The notes beneath the pieces were generated by a model. That model saw nothing but the letters and a program-made list of their open reading frames with translations. It was not told where the DNA came from and ran no database searches. Below are positions 24,976-36,772 of a stretch of 64,000 nucleotides of DNA, piece by piece (position 1 is the first letter of the stretch; each line of letters begins with the position of its first letter). The stretch spans positions 12,170,001 through 12,234,000 of the forward strand of contig CM040103.1 in NCBI GenBank assembly GCA_022496805.1, written 5' to 3'. The DNA comes from Pohlia nutans. Lineage: Eukaryota; Streptophyta; Bryopsida; Bryales; Mniaceae. A program made the position numbers and the translations under genes.

Positions 24976-25558
24976 GGGGAACGGAACGGGTGACCGATTC
25001 GTGGGGCCAGATAAGGAGGGGGCTTTTATTAGCAGCGCGATTGTCCGGGTGGCAAGCAAGACCGATGATCATTCGACTGTAGCGAGTCAACGTCGTCGAC
25101 GCCTGCCACTGGGGAAAAGTTCGATCGATCGATCGGAGAAGGCTGATCGATGATCGATGGGCGCTCACCTACCTACCGTTGCGTAAGTTAAGTTCCAGGG
25201 GTGGTTTAGTTTGGCTGTGAGTGAGTGCCTCCCTGTGGCTGCCTACTAACTTTACTTCTTGTGCGTTGAATGTGACAGTGATGAGGGGAGGAGTTGACTC
25301 CGGCGTTGGTGTGGATTCCGGTGTCGAGGTAACTGAGCCGGGGCGCCGGTGACGACAGGCAGAGGGTCGGTCCCGCAAGCGCGTCAGCACAGGTAAGTTA
25401 GTATAGGCTAGAGTAGGCTGGGTGGCTGGAGCGTGGACGCGTGGTGGGCGGAAAGGGAGGTTTATCTAATGTTGTATGATTACTGTTAGCCACTATCAAG
25501 CTCCATTTGCACTTCCCCTTTGCAGGAGCAGCGCTCACTGTTCAATGGCTCTTGTTCA

Positions 25559-26389
25559 CCCTTTAGTGCCTAGGGTACTGTAGCAAACAGCTCTGGATTT
25601 CAGTGGGTTTTTCCACTGTGGTTGAGACTACCAAAAATAGAATGGGTTAAATTAGAAAGTAACCGTACAATTCTATTCTCAACTCGAGAGCACACATTTT
25701 ATTAAAATTTGAGAATCATCCGATGGTGGGATCGGAAGATTATAGTATGTATTTGAATTGTATAATGCACGCTCAAAAACGAGATTTTGGGGGGTGTGTG
25801 ACTTCAAAGTTAAATAGAATTTGAGGTAAATTTTCAAAAATAAAAGCAAAGACGTTCAGCTATGCCCTATGTCAACACCTCTCCGTTGCAATCTTTCATA
25901 TCAAAAATAGACTCACACATAATTATTGTGAGATTTATAAGTGAAAGTGACTTCTCCATGTACGGTTTAGGACAAAATTTTATACGTTGAAAATTGACAG
26001 GAGTGGGTACATTAGTCAAGATCGGATTACACACACTAATGGAAGATGAAGAAGAGAACACAATCCAAAAAAATAAAACAAGATAACAAACTTCCAAACA
26101 CAAGAAATACTACACAATACATATGTTGTATTTGTAAGTATTTACTATATTTTCAAGTATTTGCAGTATTTACTATATTTTCAAGTATTTGCAGTATTTT
26201 GGAGTTCTGTTGATAGGTATTTTGATAGTTGTACAATTCCAAATTGAAAATTTCTTTTTCTGGAAGGTGCGTAATGTATGTGCGCAAATCTGAACTTCAG
26301 AACTGAAGTTCCAATTCTTCACGGATTCTCTGTTATTTGCATTTCCGACGTTGCAGTGACCATAATCTGGCTTGCTAGGCACTAAAGGG
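25559..26389. mobile_element. TTAA element, single copy (831 bp)
   Basis: The perfect 15-bp inverted ends are CCCTTTAGTGCCTAG and CTAGGCACTAAAGGG. TTAA follows at 26390-26393; the left flank is TTCA (25555-25558), one change from TTAA. It contains a tandem duplication of a TATTTACTATATTTTCAAG unit at about 26135-26200. No coding capacity is recognised. Confidence 0.75.
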
Positions 26390-26407
26390 TTAACGTAGAA
26401 GCACCTA

Positions 26408-26701
26408 AGGTGGAGGCACCTAAAACCGACCAGGTACCCAAAACCGATCTGGCCTAAGTTCTAGAGTTTGAAAGAAAAGATGTACCTCATTTGTACATTA
26501 GAGCATATTATCGGTTTTGGGTCCTGAAGTACTTTTCACTTTGAAAAATTGTACAAATTTCAATATTGGGAAATAATTCATGGAAAAATTTGCATTCTCC
26601 GCGAAAACTAACTTCCAACCCGGGAAAAATATCACCCTATTAATGGTTGGTCCTGAAATAGTGTAAGTAGCTTAAGTTATCGGTTATAGGTGCCTCGACC
26701 T
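26408..26701. mobile_element. MITE, second copy of the 7862-8156 family
   Basis: Starts AAGGTGGAGGCACCTAAAAC and ends ATAGGTGCCTCGACCTT, and is nearly identical internally to the copy beside NdhL. The flanks are CTA and TAA. Confidence 0.75.
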
Positions 26702-27428
26702 TAATTGTGACACTCATGACAGATTTTAGGAATGGTGTACATTTCAGAACACTTTTCTACATGAGTTATAAGGTTGATTGTCCTAAAACCACCAACTTCA
26801 GCAATCTGGCCTATTTTTGACAGTGCTAAATTTCAAAAAAAAAATGACCGAATTTGAAATAGGTTTTGATAAGGACTGTAAAAATTTGCAATATCTAATT
26901 CCCATTTGTCAATTTTATACAAAAATCCAAAGTGGAAAGTAACCTTTGACTCAGATCAAACCTCTAGGTTTCCTAATGTTCACACCATGTGGTACTAACT
27001 TTCACTCATGATGATACCCAAAACTACCAACTATTTCTTCGCAATGCTTGGCGTGCCATTGGTCTATTTGAATAGTGAAATTGGTGGTTTTCGGTCTCAA
27101 CTGTGGTGACCCCAAGAAAAGTCTACATGTCGTAATTGGGGGAGGTGGTGGTTTTAGGACACAGATTTCAAGATAAAGTGTCATAATTAGGTGTTTTTAC
27201 CTTAAAGCATTTGCACACATGCACGCTAAAACTTGACTTGCTAAAATTGTTGATAGATGAACTTGAACTTGAAGAATCTGAAAAAAAAATCCCAATTAAA
27301 CAATCAGCTACGCTACGAGGAGCTCTCACCATAATAGAACAGGTGAAGGACGATCAGTGGAATCATGGACAAAGTATATTTCCTACAGTGTTTTGTATCC
27401 CCTATAGTTAGAGCCAACAAATATCGCA
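26702..27428. other. Intergenic; no gene seen
   Basis: AT-rich sequence with a possible MITE end near 27203 (AAGCATTTGCACACATGCAC) resembling the ends of the element at 27975-28282. No gene is recognised. Confidence 0.4.
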
Positions 27429-27432
27429 TTAA

Positions 27433-27810
27433 CCCTTAAACGTCAAGAAGGCCTGGTCGGGGCAGCCCAGAAGGAATCTAAATTTTTGGAGACGAAAAAA
27501 AAAAATTAAATAAATAAATATTTTTTTTGGGCAAAAACGGCTCTGCAGTGCACTGCTGGCTAGCATTGTAGCACTACGGGACTGCTGAACTTCAGCTGCC
27601 CCAACCTCAAAACTTGTTCAATTTGATAACTTTGATTGCTTACCAACGATTCCACAATCTCTCAAATGAGGCGAAAATTTGGAATCTAGATCGCTTTTTC
27701 AGTAGCTTTCCAACGCAACAAGTCTCGCTTGATTTGGTTGAGAAATTAAACTTTTTTCTCCAATTATTCCTTTTTACTAAGCCCATGGGGCTTACCTTGA
27801 CGTTTAAGGG
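27433..27810. mobile_element. TTAA element, single copy (378 bp)
   Basis: Flanked by TTAA at 27429-27432 and 27811-27814. The 15-bp inverted ends are perfect: CCCTTAAACGTCAAG and CTTGACGTTTAAGGG. GC-rich blocks lie inside the left end (GGCCTGGTCGGGGCAGCCC). Confidence 0.85.
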
Positions 27811-27974
27811 TTAAGGACATTGAAGTGCTCACATTTCTTACCGTTAGAACGTCAAGTGCCTAGAGCTCTGAAAGCAAGAATATTTTTAATTGTTTCAAAA
27901 GCTTTTAAAGAAATTGAACTTTTCAAGTGCTCAAAAAGCTTTAAAAACTACGACTTTCGTGTGCCCAAAGATCT

Positions 27975-28282
27975 AAGAGTATTCACATCCATGCACGCTA
28001 GAGCTAACTTGTTGAAATTATTCATCTACATTTGAAGAGCCCTTGGATTTACACTCCCCCATCCTTGAACACCTCTCAAGCACCAAAAGTGCACATCAAA
28101 TAGTCAATGGACCAATCACAAGTAAAATGTCAATGAGATATAGTAAACTAAACTTAGATTTGAAGAACCATTTGTTAACACCCTAGGATTTAGGTCAAGA
28201 GGCATTTTTGAAGGGCCCTCGGCATATTTCATCTAATTATTGCGTGTGTTAGACTCTGGGAGTGCATGGGTGCAGATGCTCT
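27975..28282. mobile_element. MITE with imperfect ~28-bp ends
   Basis: TAAGAGTATTCACATCCATG on the left faces CATGGGTGCAGATGCTCTAA on the right. The GAGCATCTGCA-type end is common among plant MITEs, possibly Harbinger- or hAT-derived. Target duplication is unclear. Confidence 0.55.
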
Positions 28283-28859
28283 AAGCACTCGTCTTCGAGC
28301 CACTCCCCATCAATGAAGGTGAGGGATTTCCGCCTCTTTAGCAAAATTGAGATATATGTGAAGACTTGATAGCCACTTTTGGCAAAATATTTTTAGATTC
28401 ATTAATAAATTTGTAGCAAATTACTACATGTAGTATAAAATTGGCTAATTTCACCATATTGGGAGAAGTCATTTGGCTAAAATGTAGTGGCTGATTCCCT
28501 CAAAAATGACTGAAAATTAGCATCAAATTTTTTTTGGCTAAAATTTGCACAAAACGTTTTCATTGGAGATATGGCCCCACTCTTGCATTAAATAGACAAT
28601 CGGTTTGTAGTTCAATCTCTTCTCATTATCTTCTAATAAAAGTGAGATCGGGTTCGTGAAAATAGCGGCTTTGGTTTGAGAAAGTGCCAAGCCCATCCTA
28701 TCACTGTAGCATCCGTCTTCTAATCCAAAGCACGATGTAAAGTTGGTTTATTCTCTCCCTACAAAGAAGGTGGAGGTCTCTCACTGTGGGGTTCCTCCTT
28801 CAGAGCACATCCCTACAAACTATATGACAATTAGTAAAATGGATGAAAAGCATCCTTAA

Positions 28860-29314
28860 CCCCTAAGTGACGGTTCAACCATTTTATGGTCTCTGCCCTT
28901 TTTTTATGGGCTGCCCGAAATAGAAAAAACATTTTTATAGAAAATAAAAAATATTTTTAAATAGATAATCAAGTCTACTTTCCAACCCAATTTGAATCAT
29001 GTCAATCCGAGTTAAACTCCACCGGGAGAAATTTTCAGAGAAAAACACTTCTACATTGTCTAGTGTTAAAAAACTTACTATTTGGGGAAAGTAATGATGT
29101 TCTCTCCGTTGAAAAATTTGCAATTTTTGATTTAGAATAGAATGTCTAGTTTTAACAAATCATACAAAATTTCAAATTTAAAAAATAAAATTTGTGATTC
29201 TTATAAATATCAAGCTCCTCATTTTCTCTTTTGGACCAAACTTCATCAAAGTTGAAGAAGTAATTTTTTATAACACATTTATGTTTTTCCCTTACCCCCT
29301 CCGTCATTTAGGGG
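28860..29314 (+). mobile_element. TTAA element, family B (455 bp)
   Basis: Flanked by TTAA at 28856-28859 and 29315-29318. The ends are CCCCTAAGTGACGG and CCGTCATTTAGGGG. A subterminal hairpin ACCAT-TTT-ATGGT follows the left end. It is shorter than the 541-bp copies at 36773 and 49309 by an internal deletion. Confidence 0.88.
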
Positions 29315-29318
29315 TTAA

Positions 29319-30000
29319 TCTAACTTTGCAAATCATTTGACACTCAGTAAAAAAATCGATATATTGTATCTCCAATCTAGCCCTACAAAACATCATACCA
29401 TTTGAAAGTTGTTAAATGGATGAAAAACATCCTTAATCCAGTCATATAAACCATATGGCATTCAATAAAATGAATGAAATTATCCTAAAATAGCATATAT
29501 ACGCCACATTTAGAGAGTGTGTTAAGTTCTCCAAATCATCTTCATTAGAGGAAAAATGGGGTTTTAGAAGGCCCCAAGTAGAAAACTTGCCACTTGTTGT
29601 AGTGGAGCAGGCATTTAAAATAATTTTGAAAAATAAAGTAAAGTGAATAAACTAAAAAAAAAAAAATTAAAGTTATAAGAAAATCCTGACAGGTCACGCG
29701 TGTATTGTGGAAAAAAAATCAACAAAGAAAAAAATGAAAAAAAACCTTCAATAGATCCCAATACGGCGGGCCCCGAAGGGATTTTACTAGTGATTTCTTA
29801 TTTTGTTTTTTCATGGTGGAAATGCCATAGTAGCACTATTTGTGAACTCAAACAAGTGGTTGGACATATTCATGAACACCATGACTGGAAAAATGAGGAT
29901 TAGAGGATTAGAGGCCTCATTTTTCCTCTAATGCTAAAATTAGATTTGGGTAAATTATCATGTTGATTGCATATGTGCTAGAATCTTGTCCTACATTCAG
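29319..30000. other. Intergenic; no gene seen
   Basis: AT-rich, with dispersed repeats carrying AAATGGATGAAAA-CATCCT, seen at about 28840, 29415 and 30660. No gene is recognised. Confidence 0.4.
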
Positions 30001-30498
30001 TTTTAATTGGTTGCCTAAAACAAAAACCAGTCTTTGAAAAAATCAAAAATATTTTAAAATATTGTATCAAGTCTACATTCTAATGCAATTTGAATGACGT
30101 CATTTTGAGTTAAACTCCACTAGTGAGAATTTTTCAAAGTGAATCACGTCAACATTGTTTTAGTGTTATAAAATTTGCTATTTGGAGAAAGTAATGATGT
30201 TCCTTCCATCATTTCTTTTTCTTTTTTGAAGTTTACAATAGATGAACCAAATTTAGCTAATTATGCTAAATTTTGAACTCTAAAAGTGAAAATTATAATT
30301 TATACTATATTTCAAAGGTTACTGCGTCCAAATTCTATTTTTTTTAAAATATCTGAAGTTTCTTTTTGGAAGTTTTACTATAGATGACTTGTAGAGATGA
30401 TGCCCTAAAAAATTTCTATTGAACCAAACTTCATCAAATAATGGAAGGCAAATATTATAACACATCTATGTCTTGTCCAATACTCCTTGGGTTTTTAG
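30001..30498 (+). mobile_element. Decayed TTAA element, family B
   Basis: The internal sequence matches family B (AAGTCTACATTCTAATGCAATTTGAATGA, TTAAACTCCAC, GTTTTAGTGTTA, GTAATGATGTTC). The right end is TTTTTAGGGGCTAA, with TTAA degraded. The left end near 30001 lacks the CCCC. Confidence 0.6.
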
Positions 30499-31656
30499 GG
30501 GCTAAGTATTTTTCATGCACATATAGAGAGTGTGACGAGATCACTTGAAATTGAAGTATGGGTGAAACTGTAAATGTAGAGGTCTATATGCCCTAACTGG
30601 AAAAATGAGCTAACACTTTAGGACATCCTCAATTAGCATTGCAAACCATTTGACACATAGTAAAATGGATGAAAAGCATCCTAAATTAGTGTAGAGGGTA
30701 AGACTTAGCCACATTTGGAGAGTGTATTGATTCTCCAAACCAATTTCTAAGACTAAATTTAGGTAGAGTCTTGTATTTGATTGCACATGTGATGAAAATT
30801 TGTTATATATTCTAAATAAATGATACACGTGAATGGTCCATTAACTATGTACCGTGCATATAGAGACATAACATTTCAATAGCTTGTGTGACTGATGCCT
30901 TCTCCCCAATAGAATGATGTGGAATATCCCACGTCATTTCATTCCCCAAATGAAATGATGTGGGATATTCCACATCACATGAGTAGCCATGGGGGCAAGT
31001 GGCATTAAGCGAGAGCAACTAACCATGATGAACAGTAATTGAAAACACTCACTGATTCACAATTTAATAGCGTCCTGTAATTGTTTATTTGATTACAGAT
31101 CACTTGTCACTTCATATATAAAGGTGAATGAAAGTAACAAACAACCTTCTTGAAGACTATTGAATGTTATGATGGATGAAACTTTACATTGAAGTGTCAA
31201 TAATTATAGAGGTCTTCACTGAGGATGCCCTTAGTGACCCGGCTCCGTTTGTTCGCAGCCACAAGATCGCTGCACACATTCCAGAACATAAGTCGATAAT
31301 CGTAGTTGCTGATTTGTTGTAAGAAGTACTTTTGCGATAAGAATGCAACAAGTGGCAATTTGCAGTGCCAAGCAAAACAAGAAGCAACTTAGGTTTCACG
31401 GACTTTTATTGGATGACGGGAAACGCAACATAGTTTGTCCTAAGTGGACTTGCATGTCATATGGGACATCTGACATCGCTGAATTACAGCCGTCCTGGCT
31501 CTTCAAGAGAGTGAAGCCACCTAAAGGTATGTTCCCATTTGGTATTGAGATTCTTTGAAAAGTGGATGAAATTCACCATGCATGTCCAAGAAGGGTGACA
31601 GAGCGTCTGAATATGAGCACATTATATAAATATTTGAGCAATACGTTCATCTATAA
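30499..31656. other. Intergenic; hairpin and unassigned open frames
   Basis: Holds the hairpin at 30916-30976. Two overlapping short open frames at about 31184-31560, one on each strand, lie in slightly GC-richer sequence but show no domain. They are not called as genes. Confidence 0.35.
30916..30976. repeat. 28-bp near-perfect hairpin
   Basis: The left arm 30916-30943 (GATGTGGAATATCCCACGTC...) and right arm 30949-30976 pair over 28 positions with one mismatch around a five-base loop. It may be a tiny hairpin MITE or a small-RNA precursor; the sequence alone cannot decide. Confidence 0.8.
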
Positions 31657-31667
31657 TTAACCCTTAA

Positions 31668-32236
31668 CCCCTAACTGCCCAAGTGTTCATTTTTGAACGA
31701 TGTATAGATTTCATCCAAATTTTCTCATCTGTCATGCATTTTTTGTAGTGGGGATTCTTCACTATAGATTTTATGGGACGTTAGCTTCATGCATGTGAGT
31801 TCTGATTAGAAAGGGGATGATTTGTGAAATTTTTATGCCTCATTTCATGTTTGTAGTGATTTACCCAAAAATTCTAAGATTTTAGTCTAAACATGTTGTT
31901 GAAAAAGTCAACTTGTAAAATTAAGCAACCAAAAAATCTCCAAAAATCACTACACTTTGAGTATTACATTTCAACTAATCACAACAAATTTTATTCACAA
32001 ATTGTCAATATCTTATTCGTAATCAAATTGCAATAGAATTTTGAATTTTGGATTCAAAAATTTATACAAAAATATTAGTGATACCAATTATAGATCTAAC
32101 CTTATGGATAGAATTTAAAATTCATGTTGCACAACTTTTACTCATAAATCCAGTTCAAAATATCCCTCTTAGTTGCATTTTATAATGCATCTTTGCAAAA
32201 CTGCTGAATTTGGAGAGGGCTTCAGGCATCTAAGGG
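31668..32236 (+). mobile_element. TTAA element, family C (569 bp)
   Basis: Inner left edge TTAA at 31664-31667 (an outer TTAA plus CCC precedes it at 31657-31663); right edge TTAA at 32237-32240, shared with the next element. The start is CCCCTAACTGCCC, with hairpin GTTCA-TTTT-TGAAC. The body is that of family C. Confidence 0.85.
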
Positions 32237-32240
32237 TTAA

Positions 32241-32785
32241 CCCTGTAACGTCCCAATTCAACATTGTTTTCAAAGAAGTGTTATAAAATGTTTGATGGAA
32301 ACCGAAAATGAAGTTGATGTACATAGAAAATTTGTAAACGCCAATGTGAGGATCACATTTGTACAGTTGGATGTATCATATTCTTCATTAATAATTTAAA
32401 AACAATTTTGCAAGATTTTCTTTTGAAATTCAATTAAATATCCCGAATTAACACAAAAAATTTGAAAAAATTGGAATGAAATTGGAATAACATGCACTAT
32501 GCGATGGTGTGGTTTCCAATATTTGATTCTAATTATTTTGGAAAATCATGTTTAAGGTAATACTTTTTGAACTAAGAATGAAACTTGACATAAACCAATT
32601 GTGATATTTTTCCCAAAATCGTAATAACCTATTTTGAAGATCCACATTGTACAAAGGATAGTCGACTTATACAAGAACCTTAAAAAAAAAATTGCAGATG
32701 ACAAATGTCCACTTTGATTGGAATACAAACAATTTTAATTTGTTCGTCGTCCAATATATGAACGCTTGCGCGCTACAGTAAAGGG
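32241..32785 (-). mobile_element. TTAA element, family A, diverged (545 bp)
   Basis: Inverted relative to 3538-4078. Shares TTAA 32237-32240 with the element before it and TTAA 32786-32789 with the one after. The ends are CCCTGTAACGTCC and TACAGTAAAGGG. The family A hairpin is replaced by GTCCA-ATATA-TGAAC, a weaker stem with one G-T pair. Confidence 0.8.
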
Positions 32786-32789
32786 TTAA

Positions 32790-33370
32790 CTCCTAACTAC
32801 CCAAGCGTTCATTTTTTGAACAATGTACTAAATTCATCAAAATTTTCTCATCTGTCATGCACTTTTTTCTGTGATGTGGATTCTTTACTATAGATTTTAT
32901 GGGATGTTAGCTTCGTGCATGTGAGTTCCTACAAGAAAAGAGATGATTTGTGATTATTTTATGCCTCATTTCATGTTGCATTGATTCACCAAAAATTTCT
33001 AAAATATTAGTTTAAAATATTTCAAAAGTGCTTTTAAAAAAGTCAACTTATAGAATTAAACAACCAAAAAATCTTCAAAAATTATAGCACTTAGAGTATT
33101 ATATTTCAACACATCACAAAAAAATTCATTTGAAAATTTGTCAACATCTTGTTTGAAATAAAATTAAAAAATAATTATGAATTAAAAGTTTCAAATTTAT
33201 ACAAAAATATTGGTGATAGCAATCATAGATCTTACCGCATGGGCAAAATCTAAAATTCATAATCTACAACTTTTATACATACATCAAGTTCAAATATCCC
33301 TTTTAGGTGCATTTCATAATGCATCTTTGCAAAATCGTCCAATTTGGAGAGAATTGTGGGCATTTAGGGA
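32790..33370 (+). mobile_element. TTAA element, family C (581 bp)
   Basis: TTAA at 32786-32789 and 33371-33374. The start is CTCCTAACTACCC, with hairpin GTTCA-TTTTT-TGAAC; the end is GCATTTAGGGA. The body is diverged from 31668-32236. Confidence 0.82.
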
Positions 33371-33374
33371 TTAA

Positions 33375-33471
33375 CTCTCTGACGTGCATGTATCCATACA
33401 ATGGACACACGTTACAACAAATGCCTAAATATACGTCAATGTATCTACTATCCCTAAAGGACCTTTACATG
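33375..33471 (+). mobile_element. Deleted TTAA element, family D (97 bp)
   Basis: Begins directly after TTAA 33371-33374 and ends before TTAA 33472-33475. The right 60 bp match the family D end (ACAACAAATGCC, ATATACGTCAATGTATC, GGACCTTTA). The left end carries TCCAT-ACA-ATGGA, a hairpin not seen in other D copies. The terminal GGG is lost. Confidence 0.6.
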
Positions 33472-33803
33472 TTAATTTTAGGAAGGATTTGGTATCATAG
33501 ATTGATGAACAATAATGATTACCCATGTATAGTGATTGTGATTGGTTCACTGACCATATAGAGGTTTAAAGGTGTGAAGACATTAGCTTGTGGCACCAAA
33601 TTTTGAATGGGGTGAATTGAGGGAGAAAGGTGCGGATGCTCTTAGGAGTGGTATTTGTAAAGTGAATCTAGTCCAAAGGTGTATAAAAGTTCGTTCCTAA
33701 CACCTTTATTAACACCAATCATAACACTAAATGAAAACCAAATGAAAACGTACCTTCAGATAGAAACTTGTGAAAAATACAATTTCCAAAGTAGAATGCT
33801 TAA

Positions 33804-34368
33804 TCCCTAAACGTTCTCACCCTTTTCAGATTTGGCTGTTTTTCAAAATGCATTATAAAATGCAATTGAGAGGGATATTTTCAACTTGATGAATGAATAA
33901 AAGTTATACATTATGAATTTTGGATTCTATCCATACCGTTAGATTTGCGATTGCTATCACCAATTTTTGTGTATAAATTTTCAAACTTAAAATTTAGAGC
34001 TCTTTCGTAATATGATTACGAATAAGATATTGACAATCTAATATTGAGAATTTTTGGGATGGGTTGAAATGTAATACTCTAAGTGTAGTGGTTTTTGGAG
34101 ATTTTTTGTTTCTTTTTTTAGTAGTTGACTTTTTCAAGAGCACTTTTAGACTAAAATCTTCCAAATTTGGGGTGGAACACTACAACATGAAAAGAGGCAT
34201 GAAAATTTCACAAATCATCCCCTTTCTAATCGGATCACACACGCACGAAACTAACTTCCCATAAAAGTTTCAATAAAAAATTCATGCTGCAAAAGGTGCA
34301 TGATGGATGAGAAAACGGAGTTCAAATCCGTACATCATGCAAAATATGCATGGTTGGGCGTTTAGGGG
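33804..34368 (-). mobile_element. TTAA element, family C (565 bp)
   Basis: TTAA at 33800-33803 and 34369-34372. Inverted relative to 31668. The hairpin near the right end is CATGCA-AAATA-TGCATG. Ends TCCCTAAACG and CGTTTAGGGG. Confidence 0.88.
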
Positions 34369-34372
34369 TTAA

Positions 34373-35371
34373 TATTGGTATTAGAAACTATAAACAAATG
34401 ATGAATTTACAAAAAGAAAGTATTTTTCTTTGATATTTGTTATAAATTTTCAAAGTGGAAGTTATTAAACCATTTAAATGGTCTTGCATAGTTGTTTGAA
34501 AACCAATCCCTACAAAATTTAAATTTAACCAATGGGAGTTTAGAAAGGGAATGATTTCAAAAGCACTTTGTTGGACGGTTTTAGAGCAAGTCTATAGTGC
34601 AGAGACAAAATTAGGTGTTCTACCCTATTCTAATATTTTCTTACCCCACTCGTTGTATGAACTCATTATCAACTTCCAACCTTCCTATCAATTGTTCTAT
34701 ACCTTAAATGTTTGAATTGATTATAAAATTGAATATGTAGGGGTTCAATTCATTTAAAAGAGCAGGATGTATTCCATTAAATATCAAATAACTTCACTAG
34801 TAGGAAGTCAAAGGAAAGATTTAACAAGAAAGTAGAGATGAAATTAAAAGATAACTCTAATAAAAAGATTTATATTTCACAAAATTTTATAAAGAAGAAA
34901 CTAAGAAATTGTCCTCCTGAACTAGACATATTGTACCCAATCGTCAAGGTTGACATCTCATTCTAAATCATTATTTTTTTGAAAAATCCTTTCCAAAAAT
35001 ATGAAAATTTAGGGTTATTCATCAAGGTTTTTTTTTTTTTTTGCCATAGATTTTTATTTCTTCAAAATAAAAAATTTCCTAATGATTTGGGCTTCTCTTC
35101 TTATAATTTTATTTTTGCCTATTTGGACAACCGATGAATGTATGATATCAAGGGGAGCTGATTGATGAGAGGAGCTGGCCCTGTCACAATCCAGTCATGC
35201 TTGGCGAGGCTTTGAAAGGCATGCTGCATTGGACAATGAATGTGAACACAAAAAGATGGTGTTCAGTTAGCTGTTGATGAAAGATGAAGGAAAAACATAC
35301 TGGTCCTTTTCACATGCCGGTGTGGCGGCCACTTTTCTTTGTTTTTCCGTTGATAGAGCAACATGCACTTT
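34373..35371. other. Intergenic; no gene seen
   Basis: AT-rich sequence with a poly-T run near 35027-35041. No gene or clearly bounded element is recognised. Confidence 0.4.
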
Positions 35372-35382
35372 TTAACCCTTAA

Positions 35383-35953
35383 CCCCTAACTGCCTAAGCG
35401 ACCATACATGGTCGCTCAAAATTTCAGAGTTTAAAAAAAGTTCAGCCCACTTTAAACGCCCATAACTTTTGCGAAAATAATAATTTTTGAGCGTAATTTT
35501 TTTTCACTTGTAGATATTGAAACTGAGCATCTTTTCAAAAAAGAAATTTTGAAAAAACTTTTACCAATTTTCCTCTAATGCCCTCCAAGTGACAGCATCT
35601 CAAATAGTCACAATTTTGAAAATCTGCCCATAATGGAATCTTTAAGTTTTCTACCAAATAAGATTAGTTCTAACATGAACAAGGTAACCACCATATAAAA
35701 CCAATGTTTTTGACCTATCATACTTGATTCCAAGTCAAAATGACTAAACATGTAGTTTTTATGAATTTTCAAAAAAAATTCTTATAAATTGATTATTAAA
35801 TAATTCATAGCATTTTTCCAAAATTTAACCGTATGGATGTTGTCTTACTGTTGTGTTCTACACATGTCAAAAAAATTGAAGCTCATAAAAGTTGAGTAAG
35901 ATGGACATTATGACACATCTAGCATTTCAAGAAAACCCTTGGGCACTTAGGGG
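35383..35953 (+). mobile_element. TTAA element, single copy (571 bp)
   Basis: The left edge is doubled (TTAACCC at 35372-35378, then TTAA at 35379-35382). Right TTAA at 35954-35957 is shared with the next element. Starts CCCCTAACTGCC and ends GGGCACTTAGGGG. The hairpin GCGACCAT-AC-ATGGTCGC lies just inside the left end. Confidence 0.85.
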
Positions 35954-35957
35954 TTAA

Positions 35958-36175
35958 AGGGCTAATGGGGATAGTAGATGCGGTGGCGAATATTTGACAT
36001 TTGTTGTAAATAGAAAGTTTCAATTTTAGACCACAATAGCTCATTAAAATCATGTCAATGTGAACTTTAACTTCATTTTTGATCTTAAATCCATAAGTGG
36101 TTTGGAACCATGCCAAATACAATGAAATATTGATGTATAATATTGGTTAGAAAGGGCTCTTTGGACTTTTAAAGG
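35958..36175 (-). mobile_element. TTAA element, family D (218 bp)
   Basis: Inverted family D copy that shares TTAA 35954-35957 with its neighbour and ends before TTAA 36176-36179. The termini are decayed (AGGGCTAATGG, CTTTTAAAGG). The body matches 44312-44534 in reverse (GACATTTGTTGTAAATAGAAAGTT). Confidence 0.75.
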
Positions 36176-36237
36176 TTAACATAGCTAGGTAGGGGAAAAA
36201 TGGATATAATCAAATAAATATATAAATATAAATTATA

Positions 36238-36239
<2 letters not shown>

Positions 36240-36279
<40 letters not shown>

Positions 36280-36416
36280 CTAGCAAATAGCCTATTGCAA
36301 AACAACAGATTATGGTGGACAAAGTGCACTAAATAAAGTGTAGTGGATGAAACATTGAGGATGAAACGGTGGATGAAAACATGACCAATTTCGTGACATC
36401 TACCGTGACACTGTGC

Positions 36417-36459
<43 letters not shown>

Positions 36460-36460
36460 C
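36240..36460. repeat. AT microsatellites flanking a repeat
   Basis: AT runs at about 36246-36271 and 36419-36459 frame a segment with GTGGATGAAA, ATTTCGTGACAT and CGTGACACT. That segment is related to the repeat that follows (36464-36718) and its inverted relative at 47108-47345. Confidence 0.7.
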
Positions 36461-36463
36461 ACA

Positions 36464-36718
36464 ATTTTTTTGTTGCAATGCAACATAAAACTAAATAAGC
36501 ATGATTAAGAAACATGGACTCTATTGCAAAGGATGTTGATTGAAAGAAAATGAATTTTTTGAGTGTAAATAAATATAGTCCATAAAACAAGAAAATGAAT
36601 GAAAATGGATGAAAATAGTATATGATGAGATACTGAATGATAATTTGATAGATGGAAGACTTGGATGAAAACGCGACGAATTTCGTGACATAGGGGCCGT
36701 GACACTATGCATTTAATA
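36464..36718 (-). repeat. Dispersed repeat with GTGTCACG end
   Basis: Runs from TTGTTGCAATGCAACAT to GAATTTCGTGACATAGGGGCC and GTGACACTATGCATT. An inverted relative lies at 47108-47345. The ends lack a clear target duplication; the element class is unknown. Confidence 0.6.
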
Positions 36719-36772
36719 TCATGTATATAGAGAGGTATGTTCTTCTATAAAATGTTTATTATTGTAAGTTAA

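Noticed and set aside
31184..31558. Overlapping open frames on both strands
   Set aside because: Neither shows a domain, signal or convincing splice context; overlap on opposite strands makes chance likely.
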